Shown one piece after another: positions 8,794 through 17,335 of a stretch of 64,000 bases of DNA. The DNA is from Pseudomonadota bacterium (GTDB lineage: Bacteria; Desulfobacterota; Desulfobacteria; Desulfobacterales; RPRI01): assembly GCA_018817425.1 (NCBI GenBank), contig JAHITX010000011.1, positions 58,265 to 122,264 of the forward strand. Direction: 5' to 3'. Every line of letters begins with the position of its first letter. Position 1 is the stretch's first letter. The translations under genes and the position numbers were made by a program. Below the pieces are notes generated by a model. That model was not told the origin of the DNA and made no database searches. It saw nothing but the letters and a program-made list of their open reading frames with translations.

Positions 8794-10113
8794 ATGAAAA
8801 TGAAAAAGATGTTATTAATACTAATTTTTATGGCGTGCATTTCAACAGCTTTTGCAGCCGATCCTGAACCTACGGCTGTTAGCAATAAAGAAGCAATTGA
8901 ACTGGTGCAGACACATGCTAATTATTTATGGACACTTGTTGCGGCTGCGCTTGTTTTTTTTATGCAGGCTGGATTTGCAATGGTTGAGGCCGGATTTACC
9001 CGTGCAAAAAATGCAATTAATATAATGATGAAAAATCTTATGGATTTTTCTTTAGGTTCTTTAGCATATTGGGCTGTTGGCTTTGGGCTCATGTTTGGAG
9101 TAACTACAACCGGCTGGTTTGGAACCTCCGGGTTTTTCTTAAGCGATTTCACGCCGGGCGGAGATCCATGGGTTCTGGCCTTCTGGATGTTCCAGGTTGT
9201 GTTTGCAGCAACAGCAGCAACTATTGTGTCAGGCGCTATGGCCGAGCGTACCAAATTTTCGGGGTATCTTATATACAGCGTTATTATTAGTGCTCTTGTA
9301 TATCCGATATTCGGCAGCTGGGCTTGGGGAAGTCTTTTTAATGGCAAAGGCTGGCTGGAGGGTTTAGGCTTTATAGATTTTGCAGGTTCAACTGTAGTGC
9401 ACTCAGTAGGTGGATGGTCAGCTCTTGCCGGTGCCATAGTATTGGGGCCACGCATAGGAAAATACGGGAAAGACGGAAAAATCAAACCAATTCTGGGACA
9501 TAATATTACACTTGCTGCTCTTGGAGTCTTTATTCTCTGGCTGGGATGGTTTGGTTTTAACCCTGGTTCAACTACTACAGCAGATAAAAGCATAGCAATG
9601 ATTTTTGTTAATACAAACCTTGCGGCGGCTGCCGGATGCACTATTGCCATGTTCGTTTCCTGGATCAAATTCGGAAAACCGGAAGTCGGCATGAGTTTAA
9701 ACGGTGCTTTAGCAGGGCTTGTTGCAATAACTGCAGGTTGTGCAAATGTAACTCCCAGCAGTTCAATTATTATCGGTGCTATAGCAGGGGTATTGGTTGT
9801 ATTTTCTGTTCTGTTTTTCGATAAGATAAAGATAGATGACCCGGTAGGAGCCATTTCAGTTCACGGCGTATGCGGTGCATGGGGAACTCTTGCTGCCGGA
9901 ATATTTAATATGGAAGGAGCAACGCTTGCTATAGTTGGGGTACAGGCTTTAGGTATTGTATCCTGTTTTCTCTGGACATTTCCAACTACATTTTTACTGT
10001 TCAAACTTATCTCTAAAACTATTGGTTTAAGAGTTTCACCTGAAGAAGAACTGGAAGGATTAGATCACGCTGAACATGGCGGTATGGCCTATCCTGATTT
10101 CGTACAGCAGTAA
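8794..10113 (+). CDS. amtB: Ammonium transporter Amt
   Basis: 439-residue membrane channel with a cleavable-looking N-terminal signal ending STAFA and then eleven hydrophobic segments. AGFAMVEAGFTRAKNA is the family signature, and the two pore histidines are in TVVHSVGGWSALAG and SVHGVCGAWGTLAAG. It conducts ammonium/ammonia across the inner membrane. It follows glnK by 55 bp in a sigma-54 operon and ends at a strong terminator. A 310-residue open frame antisense to it is a composition artefact. Confidence 0.95.
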   Translation: MKMKKMLLILIFMACISTAFAADPEPTAVSNKEAIELVQTHANYLWTLVAAALVFFMQAGFAMVEAGFTRAKNAINIMMKNLMDFSLGSLAYWAVGFGLMFGVTTTGWFGTSGFFLSDFTPGGDPWVLAFWMFQVVFAATAATIVSGAMAERTKFSGYLIYSVIISALVYPIFGSWAWGSLFNGKGWLEGLGFIDFAGSTVVHSVGGWSALAGAIVLGPRIGKYGKDGKIKPILGHNITLAALGVFILWLGWFGFNPGSTTTADKSIAMIFVNTNLAAAAGCTIAMFVSWIKFGKPEVGMSLNGALAGLVAITAGCANVTPSSSIIIGAIAGVLVVFSVLFFDKIKIDDPVGAISVHGVCGAWGTLAAGIFNMEGATLAIVGVQALGIVSCFLWTFPTTFLLFKLISKTIGLRVSPEEELEGLDHAEHGGMAYPDFVQQ

Positions 10114-10149
10114 CACATCATACTTTCCTGACTCCCCCTCTACAGGAAA

Positions 10150-10190
10150 AAAAGAGCCCGGTTTGTTAAAGAGCCGGGCTCTTTAATTTT
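10150..10190. terminator. Bidirectional Rho-independent terminator
   Basis: AAAGAGCCCGG and CCGGGCTCTTT form an 11-bp stem around a 12-nt loop. The plus strand has TTTAATTTT after the stem and the minus strand has a run of seven T, so it can end both amt and the convergent small membrane gene. Confidence 0.85.
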
Positions 10191-10191
10191 A

Positions 10192-10434
10192 TCAGCGTTT
10201 CTGCGGAGTATAATTAACAGTATTATACATATTAAGTTCTGCCACGCTTGCTTCTTCTACTTCCGTATAATACAGAGCCCCAGCATCAATGCCGCTATTT
10301 TCTATAAACTCTGCAATAGGTTTTACCATAGGCAACATTTCCATATATGGGGCAATAATAAAAATAAAAACCCATATAAGAAAAAAGCACGAAAAAAGAT
10401 ACACCCACTTTTTGAGAAGTAACATCAGATGCAA
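10192..10434 (-). CDS. Small membrane protein next to a YeiH-type transporter
   Basis: 80 residues with one strong hydrophobic segment (about 10-30) and a hydrophilic C-terminal half ending in NYTPQKR. No family is recognised. It lies 15 bp after the YeiH-like gene on the same strand, before the shared terminator, so it is probably co-transcribed and may be an accessory subunit (inference). ATG at 10434 has AGG 7 nt upstream; ATG at 10425 is an alternative. Confidence 0.55.
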   Translation of the reverse strand: MHLMLLLKKWVYLFSCFFLIWVFIFIIAPYMEMLPMVKPIAEFIENSGIDAGALYYTEVEEASVAELNMYNTVNYTPQKR

Positions 10435-10449
10435 AAACCTATATTTTAT

Positions 10450-12192
10450 CTAAATTGCTGCTGTAATTTCAGGAAATACCAGGTAAAACATAACATATGC
10501 CATAACAAGAGTTAGAATCAGATTAAGAGTTTGACCAAATAAATATAGTATGAGTGGTTTTCCTCCTTTAAAGTGATGTGAGAGTTCCCTGAAATTTGTT
10601 GCCAATCCAATACTGGTAAACGCCAGGCAAAAAAACCAGCCTCTTCCGATTTTAGATAGGCCACCTATAACTCCATGATCTATGATGGCATAACTGACAT
10701 CTTTTCCCATATAACCATATATAAGAGAAAAAACTATAGAAGCAGCGATGAAACCAATAACAAACTTGGGGAAACGGTACCAGATTTCCATAGCGCTTAC
10801 CTTCTGTCCTGGAATGCAGTCAACTTTTGCACACCAGTATACGGCAACGCCAAATGCAATTACACCGATCATAACATTTTGTATCATTTTTACCGTAGCT
10901 GCGACATAAAGAGCCTTGTCGCTAAGAAAAGCACCCGCTGCGGCAACTGCTCCTGTAGCGTCTATTGTTCCACCCATCCAGGCGCCTCCGAGAACATGAG
11001 GCATTCCGACAGCCTTAATAAGTGCCGGCATTATAATCATCATAATAGAAGTAAAAACAAGTGAGAGACCAACAGCTAAAGTCAGTTCTTCCTTCTTTGC
11101 CCTGCATGCTGCGGCAGTAGCAATAGCAGCAGAAACTCCGCAAACGGACATATCTGCCGATATTGTAATGTTAAGTGTTTTGGAAGGCATTTTAATTACT
11201 TTTTGTCCGAAAATATATGTGGTAACAAGTACAATAGGTGTTACAACCCAGGCAACGAAAATACCGGGAATTCCTATCGAAAGTATTTTGCCAAACAGTA
11301 TTTCCGCTCCCAGCAATACCAGACCGGTCTTGATATAATATTCAACCTGTACAGCAGGCATAACCCATTTGGGAGTTCCAACAGTATTGCTGATTATCAG
11401 TCCGAAGAGAATTGCCCATGCGGCGTATCCTATGCCATAATGTTTCATTGTAGAATTTGATGCGGCAGTATATGCAAGAACAGCTATTATAAACACAAAA
11501 ACAAATCCTAATAAGAATTTTCTCATATCTTTATTCATAACCTGTCTTCCGATACCGAAAAAAAGTGCAATTATAATCATAAGGCCAAAAAGATATGGGA
11601 TCTGGTTATATGCTTTTACCTTGGCTTTGGACTTAGCTTTTGATGCGGCGAGATGAGCTTTTTGCCATTTGTCAATGGTCTCAACAGCAGCTGCATTAAG
11701 AGAAGAATCATTGAACCTGGATAATTTTGCGATATTTTCAGCAGTCGTGGCAACTTCAAGCGCTTCTTTTTCTTTTATCAGTGCTTCCTGATATTTTTTT
11801 TCAGCTTGTACTTTTTTTGCTTCTGCTGCTTTGCTACTCATAAAAAAAGCTTCAACCGGATTATTGCTCCATTTATGAGGTTTGTTTGTAAAGTTTTTTA
11901 TTGTATTTCCTATGTCTGAGTTTGTAGCTTTGAGTTTCTTTTTGGAATCGGTTGCTTCATACCATGCAATAGATTTAAAAGGGGTGCTTTTTGCTTCTTT
12001 AGCAAGAGTTGCATTTGCTTCTTTGATTTTTTCGTGCATATTTTCCGGCCCAAGCGGAAAATAAATAATAATCCCGATAATCAGCAATATAAAACCAAGC
12101 CAGATAGACCAGTAATCCTCCTTATTCCATAAATCAGAAAGACTGCCTTTTGCCTGGTCAAGGACAATATCGGATGATTGATTTGTCGCCAT
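10450..12192 (-). CDS. YeiH/UPF0324-type putative sulfate exporter with long coiled-coil insert
   Basis: 580 residues, much longer than the usual YeiH (about 350). Residues 30-50 form one membrane segment; residues about 65-200 are a Lys/Ala/Glu-rich predicted coiled coil (for example AEAKKVQAEKKYQEALIKEK); the rest is the multi-pass transporter core with TISADMSVCGVSAAIATAAA and GGTIDATGAVAAAGAF, hallmarks of the family. The family is annotated as putative sulfate or anion exporters without firm biochemistry. AAAGGAG lies 7 nt before the ATG. Possible roles in a sulfate reducer include export of sulfate or sulfur oxyanions (inference). Confidence 0.8.
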   Translation of the reverse strand: MATNQSSDIVLDQAKGSLSDLWNKEDYWSIWLGFILLIIGIIIYFPLGPENMHEKIKEANATLAKEAKSTPFKSIAWYEATDSKKKLKATNSDIGNTIKNFTNKPHKWSNNPVEAFFMSSKAAEAKKVQAEKKYQEALIKEKEALEVATTAENIAKLSRFNDSSLNAAAVETIDKWQKAHLAASKAKSKAKVKAYNQIPYLFGLMIIIALFFGIGRQVMNKDMRKFLLGFVFVFIIAVLAYTAASNSTMKHYGIGYAAWAILFGLIISNTVGTPKWVMPAVQVEYYIKTGLVLLGAEILFGKILSIGIPGIFVAWVVTPIVLVTTYIFGQKVIKMPSKTLNITISADMSVCGVSAAIATAAACRAKKEELTLAVGLSLVFTSIMMIIMPALIKAVGMPHVLGGAWMGGTIDATGAVAAAGAFLSDKALYVAATVKMIQNVMIGVIAFGVAVYWCAKVDCIPGQKVSAMEIWYRFPKFVIGFIAASIVFSLIYGYMGKDVSYAIIDHGVIGGLSKIGRGWFFCLAFTSIGLATNFRELSHHFKGGKPLILYLFGQTLNLILTLVMAYVMFYLVFPEITAAI

Positions 12193-12430
12193 AAGCCAAC
12201 TCCTTTCTTGATATGAATTTATAATAAAGATATTAAAATATTAACTCTATATTACTACTATCACACATTAGATCCAGGAATATTTTAGCATGTGTAATAT
12301 ACTTGATTGATTTGTAAAAATCAAATATATTTGACAGTATTCATACCACGTTGTATTTTAATAAAAATAAGTTTGATATTCTGAGCACTTTGAATAACTC
12401 ACATTTGCTGTGTCAGAATACGGGGTGCAA

Positions 12431-13915
12431 ATGAGAACAAAAATATTCATCTTATTTTATACAGCATGCCTGGTAACCTTTTTTTTGCCGCTGGCAGTTT
12501 TTGGAGCAGAAAATGTGCGAACACCAGCATATGCCGGCTCTTTTTATCCATCAGACAAGCAGAAACTTGAACAGACCATAAGCAGCCTGACTCAAAAAAC
12601 AAAGAATACATCATTTACTGTTCCTTCCGGCAAAACACTAAAAGCTCTTATTCTGCCTCATGCCGGTTATATCTATTCCGGGCCTACTGCTTCTTATGCA
12701 TCTTTGGTTCTTTCAGAAAATCAATTTTCAAAAGTAATATTAATGGGTCCTGATCACAGGGTAGGTTTTAGCAATTGCGCTCTTACCGATACGAAAGCAT
12801 ATGAAACTCCGCTTGGATTTGTGAGAATCCACAAAGATGCAGCAAAATTACGCAATAATAAGAAATTATTTAAATCTATCCCTGTTTCGGATAAATACGA
12901 GCATTCAATTGAAGTTGTTCTTCCTTTCCTGCAAACTTATCTTAACAAATTTGAAATTATTCCTGTTGTTGTCGGTTCAGTTGATTATCATGCCCTATCA
13001 GAAGCAATAAATCCATTGCTTGATGACAACACACTGATTGTTGCAAGCTCCGATCTTTCGCATTATCTGAAATACCAGGATGCTGTAAAAAAAGATAATG
13101 AAACGATAAGCATGGTATTAAACCTTGAAAAAGACAAACTTGTAAAGCATGATAACAGTGCCTGTGGCAAAATCCCTGTCTTAACAATCATGGATTTTGC
13201 CGGGCAATTCGGATGGAAGCCGTTTCTTATTCATTATTCAAACAGTGGCGACACAGCCGGGGAACGCTCACGGGTTGTCGGATATGCAGCAATTGCTTTT
13301 TATGGAGAACCATATATGAAAGAAAATAATAATGTTTCAAGCGGATTAAATGAAAAACAAGGTCAAATACTGGTAAAACTTGCAAGACAAACTATTGCAG
13401 ACAAACTCGGCATAAAAACCAACCTGGGGCAGATTCTAACCTCTATCAGTGAAGATATAAGTCTTAAAAGAAAAAGCGGCACATTCGTCACACTTAAAAT
13501 CCATGACCAGCTTCGCGGTTGCATAGGGAATCTTGGCGACTCAGAAACAATTATAGAGGGAGTTAAACGTAATGCCATAAATGCGGCATTTAATGATCAT
13601 CGTTTTTCTCCTCTTATTAAACAGGAATTTGAAGATGTTGAAATTGAGATCAGCATTCTTTCCGAACCCAAACCACTTGAATACAAAGATGGCAAAGATC
13701 TTGTCAAAAAACTCCGGCCGAATGTTGATGGTGTAATTATCCGTAAAGGTTTTGCAAGTGCGACTTTTTTGCCTCAGGTTTGGGAACAGTTGTCGCGTAC
13801 CGAAGATTTTCTCACACATCTTTGCATAAAAGCCGGCCTTTCTTCCGATGAATGGAAAAGCTCAAAACTGGAAGTCCTGACATATAATGTTCAATATTTT
13901 GAAGAGGAAAAATGA
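12431..13915 (+). CDS. AmmeMemoRadiSam protein: MEMO1 and AMMECR1 domains fused, with signal peptide
   Basis: 494 residues. Residues 1-25 look like a signal peptide (hydrophobic core, then AVFGA). Residues about 28-290 are the MEMO domain (RTPAYAGSFYPSD, LPHAGYIYSGPTA, MGPDHRV, ASSDLSHY), related to extradiol dioxygenases. Residues about 310-490 are the AMMECR1 domain (FVTLKIHDQLRGCIGNLG, AAFNDHRFSPL). The family is tied to the AmmeMemoRadiSam radical SAM enzyme, coded two genes downstream; the biochemical role is not established. ATG at 12431 is chosen because GGGGTGC lies just upstream and the signal peptide then begins at Met. The 3' end overlaps the next gene. Confidence 0.85.
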   Translation: MRTKIFILFYTACLVTFFLPLAVFGAENVRTPAYAGSFYPSDKQKLEQTISSLTQKTKNTSFTVPSGKTLKALILPHAGYIYSGPTASYASLVLSENQFSKVILMGPDHRVGFSNCALTDTKAYETPLGFVRIHKDAAKLRNNKKLFKSIPVSDKYEHSIEVVLPFLQTYLNKFEIIPVVVGSVDYHALSEAINPLLDDNTLIVASSDLSHYLKYQDAVKKDNETISMVLNLEKDKLVKHDNSACGKIPVLTIMDFAGQFGWKPFLIHYSNSGDTAGERSRVVGYAAIAFYGEPYMKENNNVSSGLNEKQGQILVKLARQTIADKLGIKTNLGQILTSISEDISLKRKSGTFVTLKIHDQLRGCIGNLGDSETIIEGVKRNAINAAFNDHRFSPLIKQEFEDVEIEISILSEPKPLEYKDGKDLVKKLRPNVDGVIIRKGFASATFLPQVWEQLSRTEDFLTHLCIKAGLSSDEWKSSKLEVLTYNVQYFEEEK

Positions 13916-16010
13916 AAGCCCTGTATTACTGGTAGTAATTGCAACGGGGATTTCTTCTGTTGTAACCCAGTTATTAACAATTCGCGAATTCTTAGCTCAG
14001 TTCCAGGGCAATGAATTTGTTGTTGCCCTTATATTGTTTTCATGGCTTGTTCTAGGCGGTATTGGGACTTTGCTTTCACAATTGTACATTAAGAAAAGAC
14101 TTCCTTCGGCTAAATTTCTTGGTTTTCTTTCCCTATTGGTTGCAGTACTTCCCGCTATACAGATTCTTTTGATAAGAAATCTTCGTGATGCTCTGTTTAT
14201 ACACGGGAGTTCAGTCGCGTTTTATCCCACATTCGGATTTATTTTTTTAACAATATTACCTTATGCTGTTCTTATAGGTTTTGTGCTTCCGTACAGTCTT
14301 TTCGTGTTAAGATCTTTTCAGCCGGACTACTCCGGAACAAAGATATATATAGTCGACAATATGGGTGATATAGCCGGGGGCGCTTTTTTTTCTTTTTTTC
14401 TTGTTTATTTTTTTTCACCGTTTCAATCGATTTTTATATCAAACCTTTTTGTTCTTGGCGCAACATTTCTACTTTTCATAAACTCCGGAACCCTTAATAT
14501 TAAGGCTATCATAGGCGTATGCATTACCCTTGCAATTCTTGTTTCAGGCATTTTCCTTGAGAAAAGCTCTCTGCTGACACATGAAGGAAATCTTGTCTAT
14601 TATAAGGAATCAAAATACGGACGTATTGAAGTGCATAAGGATAATGAACAGTTTACTTTAGTAGGTGACGGAGTTCCGTTATTTTCAAATCAGAATACAT
14701 CAAATGCCGAAGAAACTATTCATTACCCTCTTTCACAGGTTTCGAATCCAAAGCATATTCTTATAATATCCGCCGAAGGCGGGATAATGGAAGAGCTTGA
14801 GAAATATCACCCGGAAAGCATAGACTACATCGAACTTGACCCGGAAGTATCCGGTGTATTATTCCGTTTTGGTCTGCTGAAAAAAATTCCGGGGCTAAAT
14901 GTGATCAATCAGGACGGGCGCTCTTATCTTTTACATTCGGATAAAAAATATGATGCAATAATTATCAACATGCCTGAGCCGGAAACTTACCAGATTAACA
15001 GATTTTATACAGATGCTTTTTTTGATACAGCAAAAAAGCGTTTATCGCCTCAAGGAATTTTAAGTTTTTCTATGGAAGGATACGATAACTATCTGGCAGA
15101 ACCTCAACGTCAAAAAATATCATCTGTTTATAATACGTTATCAAAACATTTCAGCAAAATCCTTTTACTGCCAGGGTCCAAAATTTATTTTTTAGCTTCA
15201 AAACTTCCTGTTAATGCTGATATCCCTGATTTGCTTGATAAAAAAGGTATAAAAACCGATTACATCAGCAGTTTTTTTTACGGTAATCTTACAGAAGACA
15301 GAATCAGTAATTTAAAAGAACTTATTGACTTATCCGCTCCGATTAATACAGATAATTATCCACAACTTATGCGGATTATGTTTTTGCAATGGTTTGCAAA
15401 ATTTTCAACATCTCCTGTTGCCTTTATTCTTGTTTTGTCTGTTGTATGCGCCATTTATCTGATACGAATAACAAAAGAAGAATTCGTGCTTTTTTCAACA
15501 GGATGTATGGAAATGGGAACAGAGCTTCTTGTTATATTTGCGTTTCAGATTTTTTTCGGATATATTTATATTAAAATCGGTCTGATAATAACTGTTTTTC
15601 TTGCAGGGCTTTTGCCGGGAGCCTGGGCCGGAAACAAAATGGCAAACCAATACGATCATTTTAACAGGTCATTTCTTGCAATAACTGATGGGATTCTTAT
15701 ATTTCTTACAGGACTTCTGATTCTGGCGTTTTTAAAGGGCGGGGATAAGATTCCTTTATTTGTTTTTCTGGCATATGGTTTTATCGTATCAATGACATGC
15801 GGATTTCAGTTTCCCACTGCTCTTAAGCTGATGGGAGACAATAATCCATCTGTGACAAGGCTGTTTTCAGCCGATCTTATCGGGGCAGCCGCAGGTACGC
15901 TTCTGATAAGTGTTGCTGTTATACCCTATTTCGGAATCATCTGGGCGGCAATTGCGCTGATCGGATTAAAATTAATAAGTCTGATTTTAATTCAGATTAA
16001 AAAAACATAA
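13887..16010 (+). CDS. Multi-pass membrane protein with spermidine-synthase-like domain
   Basis: 707 residues: about six membrane helices, then a soluble Rossmann methyltransferase-like domain (about 250-480), then about six more helices. The soluble domain keeps YIELDPEV and a following DGR acidic motif, but the usual SAM-binding GGGDG loop reads SAEGGIM, and the substrate loop is NMPEPETYQINRFYT. It is therefore a spermidine-synthase relative that probably does not make spermidine. The start at 13887 overlaps the previous gene by 29 bp; TTG at 13899 is an alternative. Its place inside the AmmeMemoRadiSam module suggests a shared function (inference). Confidence 0.75.
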   Translation: MFNILKRKNESPVLLVVIATGISSVVTQLLTIREFLAQFQGNEFVVALILFSWLVLGGIGTLLSQLYIKKRLPSAKFLGFLSLLVAVLPAIQILLIRNLRDALFIHGSSVAFYPTFGFIFLTILPYAVLIGFVLPYSLFVLRSFQPDYSGTKIYIVDNMGDIAGGAFFSFFLVYFFSPFQSIFISNLFVLGATFLLFINSGTLNIKAIIGVCITLAILVSGIFLEKSSLLTHEGNLVYYKESKYGRIEVHKDNEQFTLVGDGVPLFSNQNTSNAEETIHYPLSQVSNPKHILIISAEGGIMEELEKYHPESIDYIELDPEVSGVLFRFGLLKKIPGLNVINQDGRSYLLHSDKKYDAIIINMPEPETYQINRFYTDAFFDTAKKRLSPQGILSFSMEGYDNYLAEPQRQKISSVYNTLSKHFSKILLLPGSKIYFLASKLPVNADIPDLLDKKGIKTDYISSFFYGNLTEDRISNLKELIDLSAPINTDNYPQLMRIMFLQWFAKFSTSPVAFILVLSVVCAIYLIRITKEEFVLFSTGCMEMGTELLVIFAFQIFFGYIYIKIGLIITVFLAGLLPGAWAGNKMANQYDHFNRSFLAITDGILIFLTGLLILAFLKGGDKIPLFVFLAYGFIVSMTCGFQFPTALKLMGDNNPSVTRLFSADLIGAAAGTLLISVAVIPYFGIIWAAIALIGLKLISLILIQIKKT

Positions 16011-16087
16011 ATTATTTTTGCTTGATTTTGCGTAATTATTTTCATCGATACTTTCGCACATATACTTAAGACTATATGTTATAAATT

Positions 16088-17287
16088 ATGAATAAAATAA
16101 ACAGAAGAAAATTTTTATACAATGCAGCATTACTTCTTTCGGCTCCTGTTTCATCTTATGCCCTTTGGCCTTTTAGTGCGAAGAAAAGTGAAGCAGCAGG
16201 TTCGGATAACATCCGGGGCAGTATTTTTAAAGGAGATGCTCCTGATAAGCCTGGGAAATGGTCGCACGAAGCATTATTATATAAAAAGCTTGATAATAAA
16301 AAAGTGGCATGCGGAATATGTCCTCACAGATGTTTGCTGTCGCCGGGAGACAGAAGTGTATGCCGTGCAAAAGCAAACATAGATGGAGTATTATATAGCC
16401 TTTCGTACGGAAACCCCTGCACAGTTAATGTTGATCCTATCGAAAAAAAACCTCTTTTTCATTTCAAACCTCAAACAAAAGCTTTTTCAGTTGCAGCAGC
16501 CGGATGTAATTTCCGTTGCCTGAATTGTCAGAACTGGGAAATTTCACAGGCCAAACCAGGTGAAATACGCCACACCGAACTTTTCCCCGAAGATGTTGTT
16601 AAGGCGGCATTGAAAACAGGCTCCGAATCAATCGCATGCACATATTCCGAGCCGATTTCTTACATTGAATATATGTTGGATATCGCAAGAATAGCAAAAG
16701 AAAAAGGTCTTTCCAATCTCTGGATATCAAACGGATATATAAACAATAAGCCGCTGCGTAAATTATGTAAATATATTGACGGCGCAAATGTTAATATCAA
16801 ATCTTTTAGTGATGAAATATACAGAAAATTAAACGGTGGCAGGCTTGAACCGGTTTTAAATACTTTTAAAACCATGAATGAAAACGGTATTCACTTTGAA
16901 ATGACCAATCTTGTTGTGCCCGGTTATACGGATGACGCTGAAATGGTTAAACGCATGTGCGGATGGATTTTATCAAACCTTGGGCCCGATCACCCTCTTC
17001 ATTTCCTGCGCTTCTTTCCACAATATAAACTTGACAGACTTGCGCCTACACCTATATCGACACTCGAAAATTTCCGGGACATAGCAATCAATGAAGGAAT
17101 TCATTATGCATACGTCGGCAATGTTCCGAATCATGAAGGTATGAACACATACTGTCACAATTGTAAAAAACTGCTTATAAAACGAAAGGGCTATTTTATT
17201 CCAGAGTATAATATTTCCGAAAACAGATGTAAATTGTGTAATACTATTATACCCGGCGTTTGGGAAAAGAATAAAAAGATGATTTAA
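16088..17287 (+). CDS. amrS: AmmeMemoRadiSam system radical SAM enzyme, with Tat-like N-terminus
   Basis: 399 residues. The radical SAM motif is AAGCNFRCLNCQNW (C-x3-C-x2-C). Before it is a conserved cysteine block (CGICPHRCLL), and at the C-terminus a zinc-ribbon-like set (CHNCKK and CKLCNT). The GNPCTVNVDPIEKKPLFHF segment is specific to this subfamily. The first 36 residues look like a twin-arginine signal: NRRKFL at 5-10, a hydrophobic stretch, then SYALWPFSAKK. Co-directional with the MEMO/AMMECR1 and spermidine-synthase-like genes. The exact reaction is unknown. Confidence 0.87.
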   Translation: MNKINRRKFLYNAALLLSAPVSSYALWPFSAKKSEAAGSDNIRGSIFKGDAPDKPGKWSHEALLYKKLDNKKVACGICPHRCLLSPGDRSVCRAKANIDGVLYSLSYGNPCTVNVDPIEKKPLFHFKPQTKAFSVAAAGCNFRCLNCQNWEISQAKPGEIRHTELFPEDVVKAALKTGSESIACTYSEPISYIEYMLDIARIAKEKGLSNLWISNGYINNKPLRKLCKYIDGANVNIKSFSDEIYRKLNGGRLEPVLNTFKTMNENGIHFEMTNLVVPGYTDDAEMVKRMCGWILSNLGPDHPLHFLRFFPQYKLDRLAPTPISTLENFRDIAINEGIHYAYVGNVPNHEGMNTYCHNCKKLLIKRKGYFIPEYNISENRCKLCNTIIPGVWEKNKKMI

Positions 17288-17335
17288 TCAATCCTTAAGG
17301 TTTTTCTAATAAATTGTATCCCGGAGATTCTTGCA

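Noticed and set aside
8922..9854. 310-codon open frame antisense to amt
   Set aside because: It lies wholly on the opposite strand of a well-conserved gene, has no family resemblance and no ribosome site; it is a codon-composition shadow.
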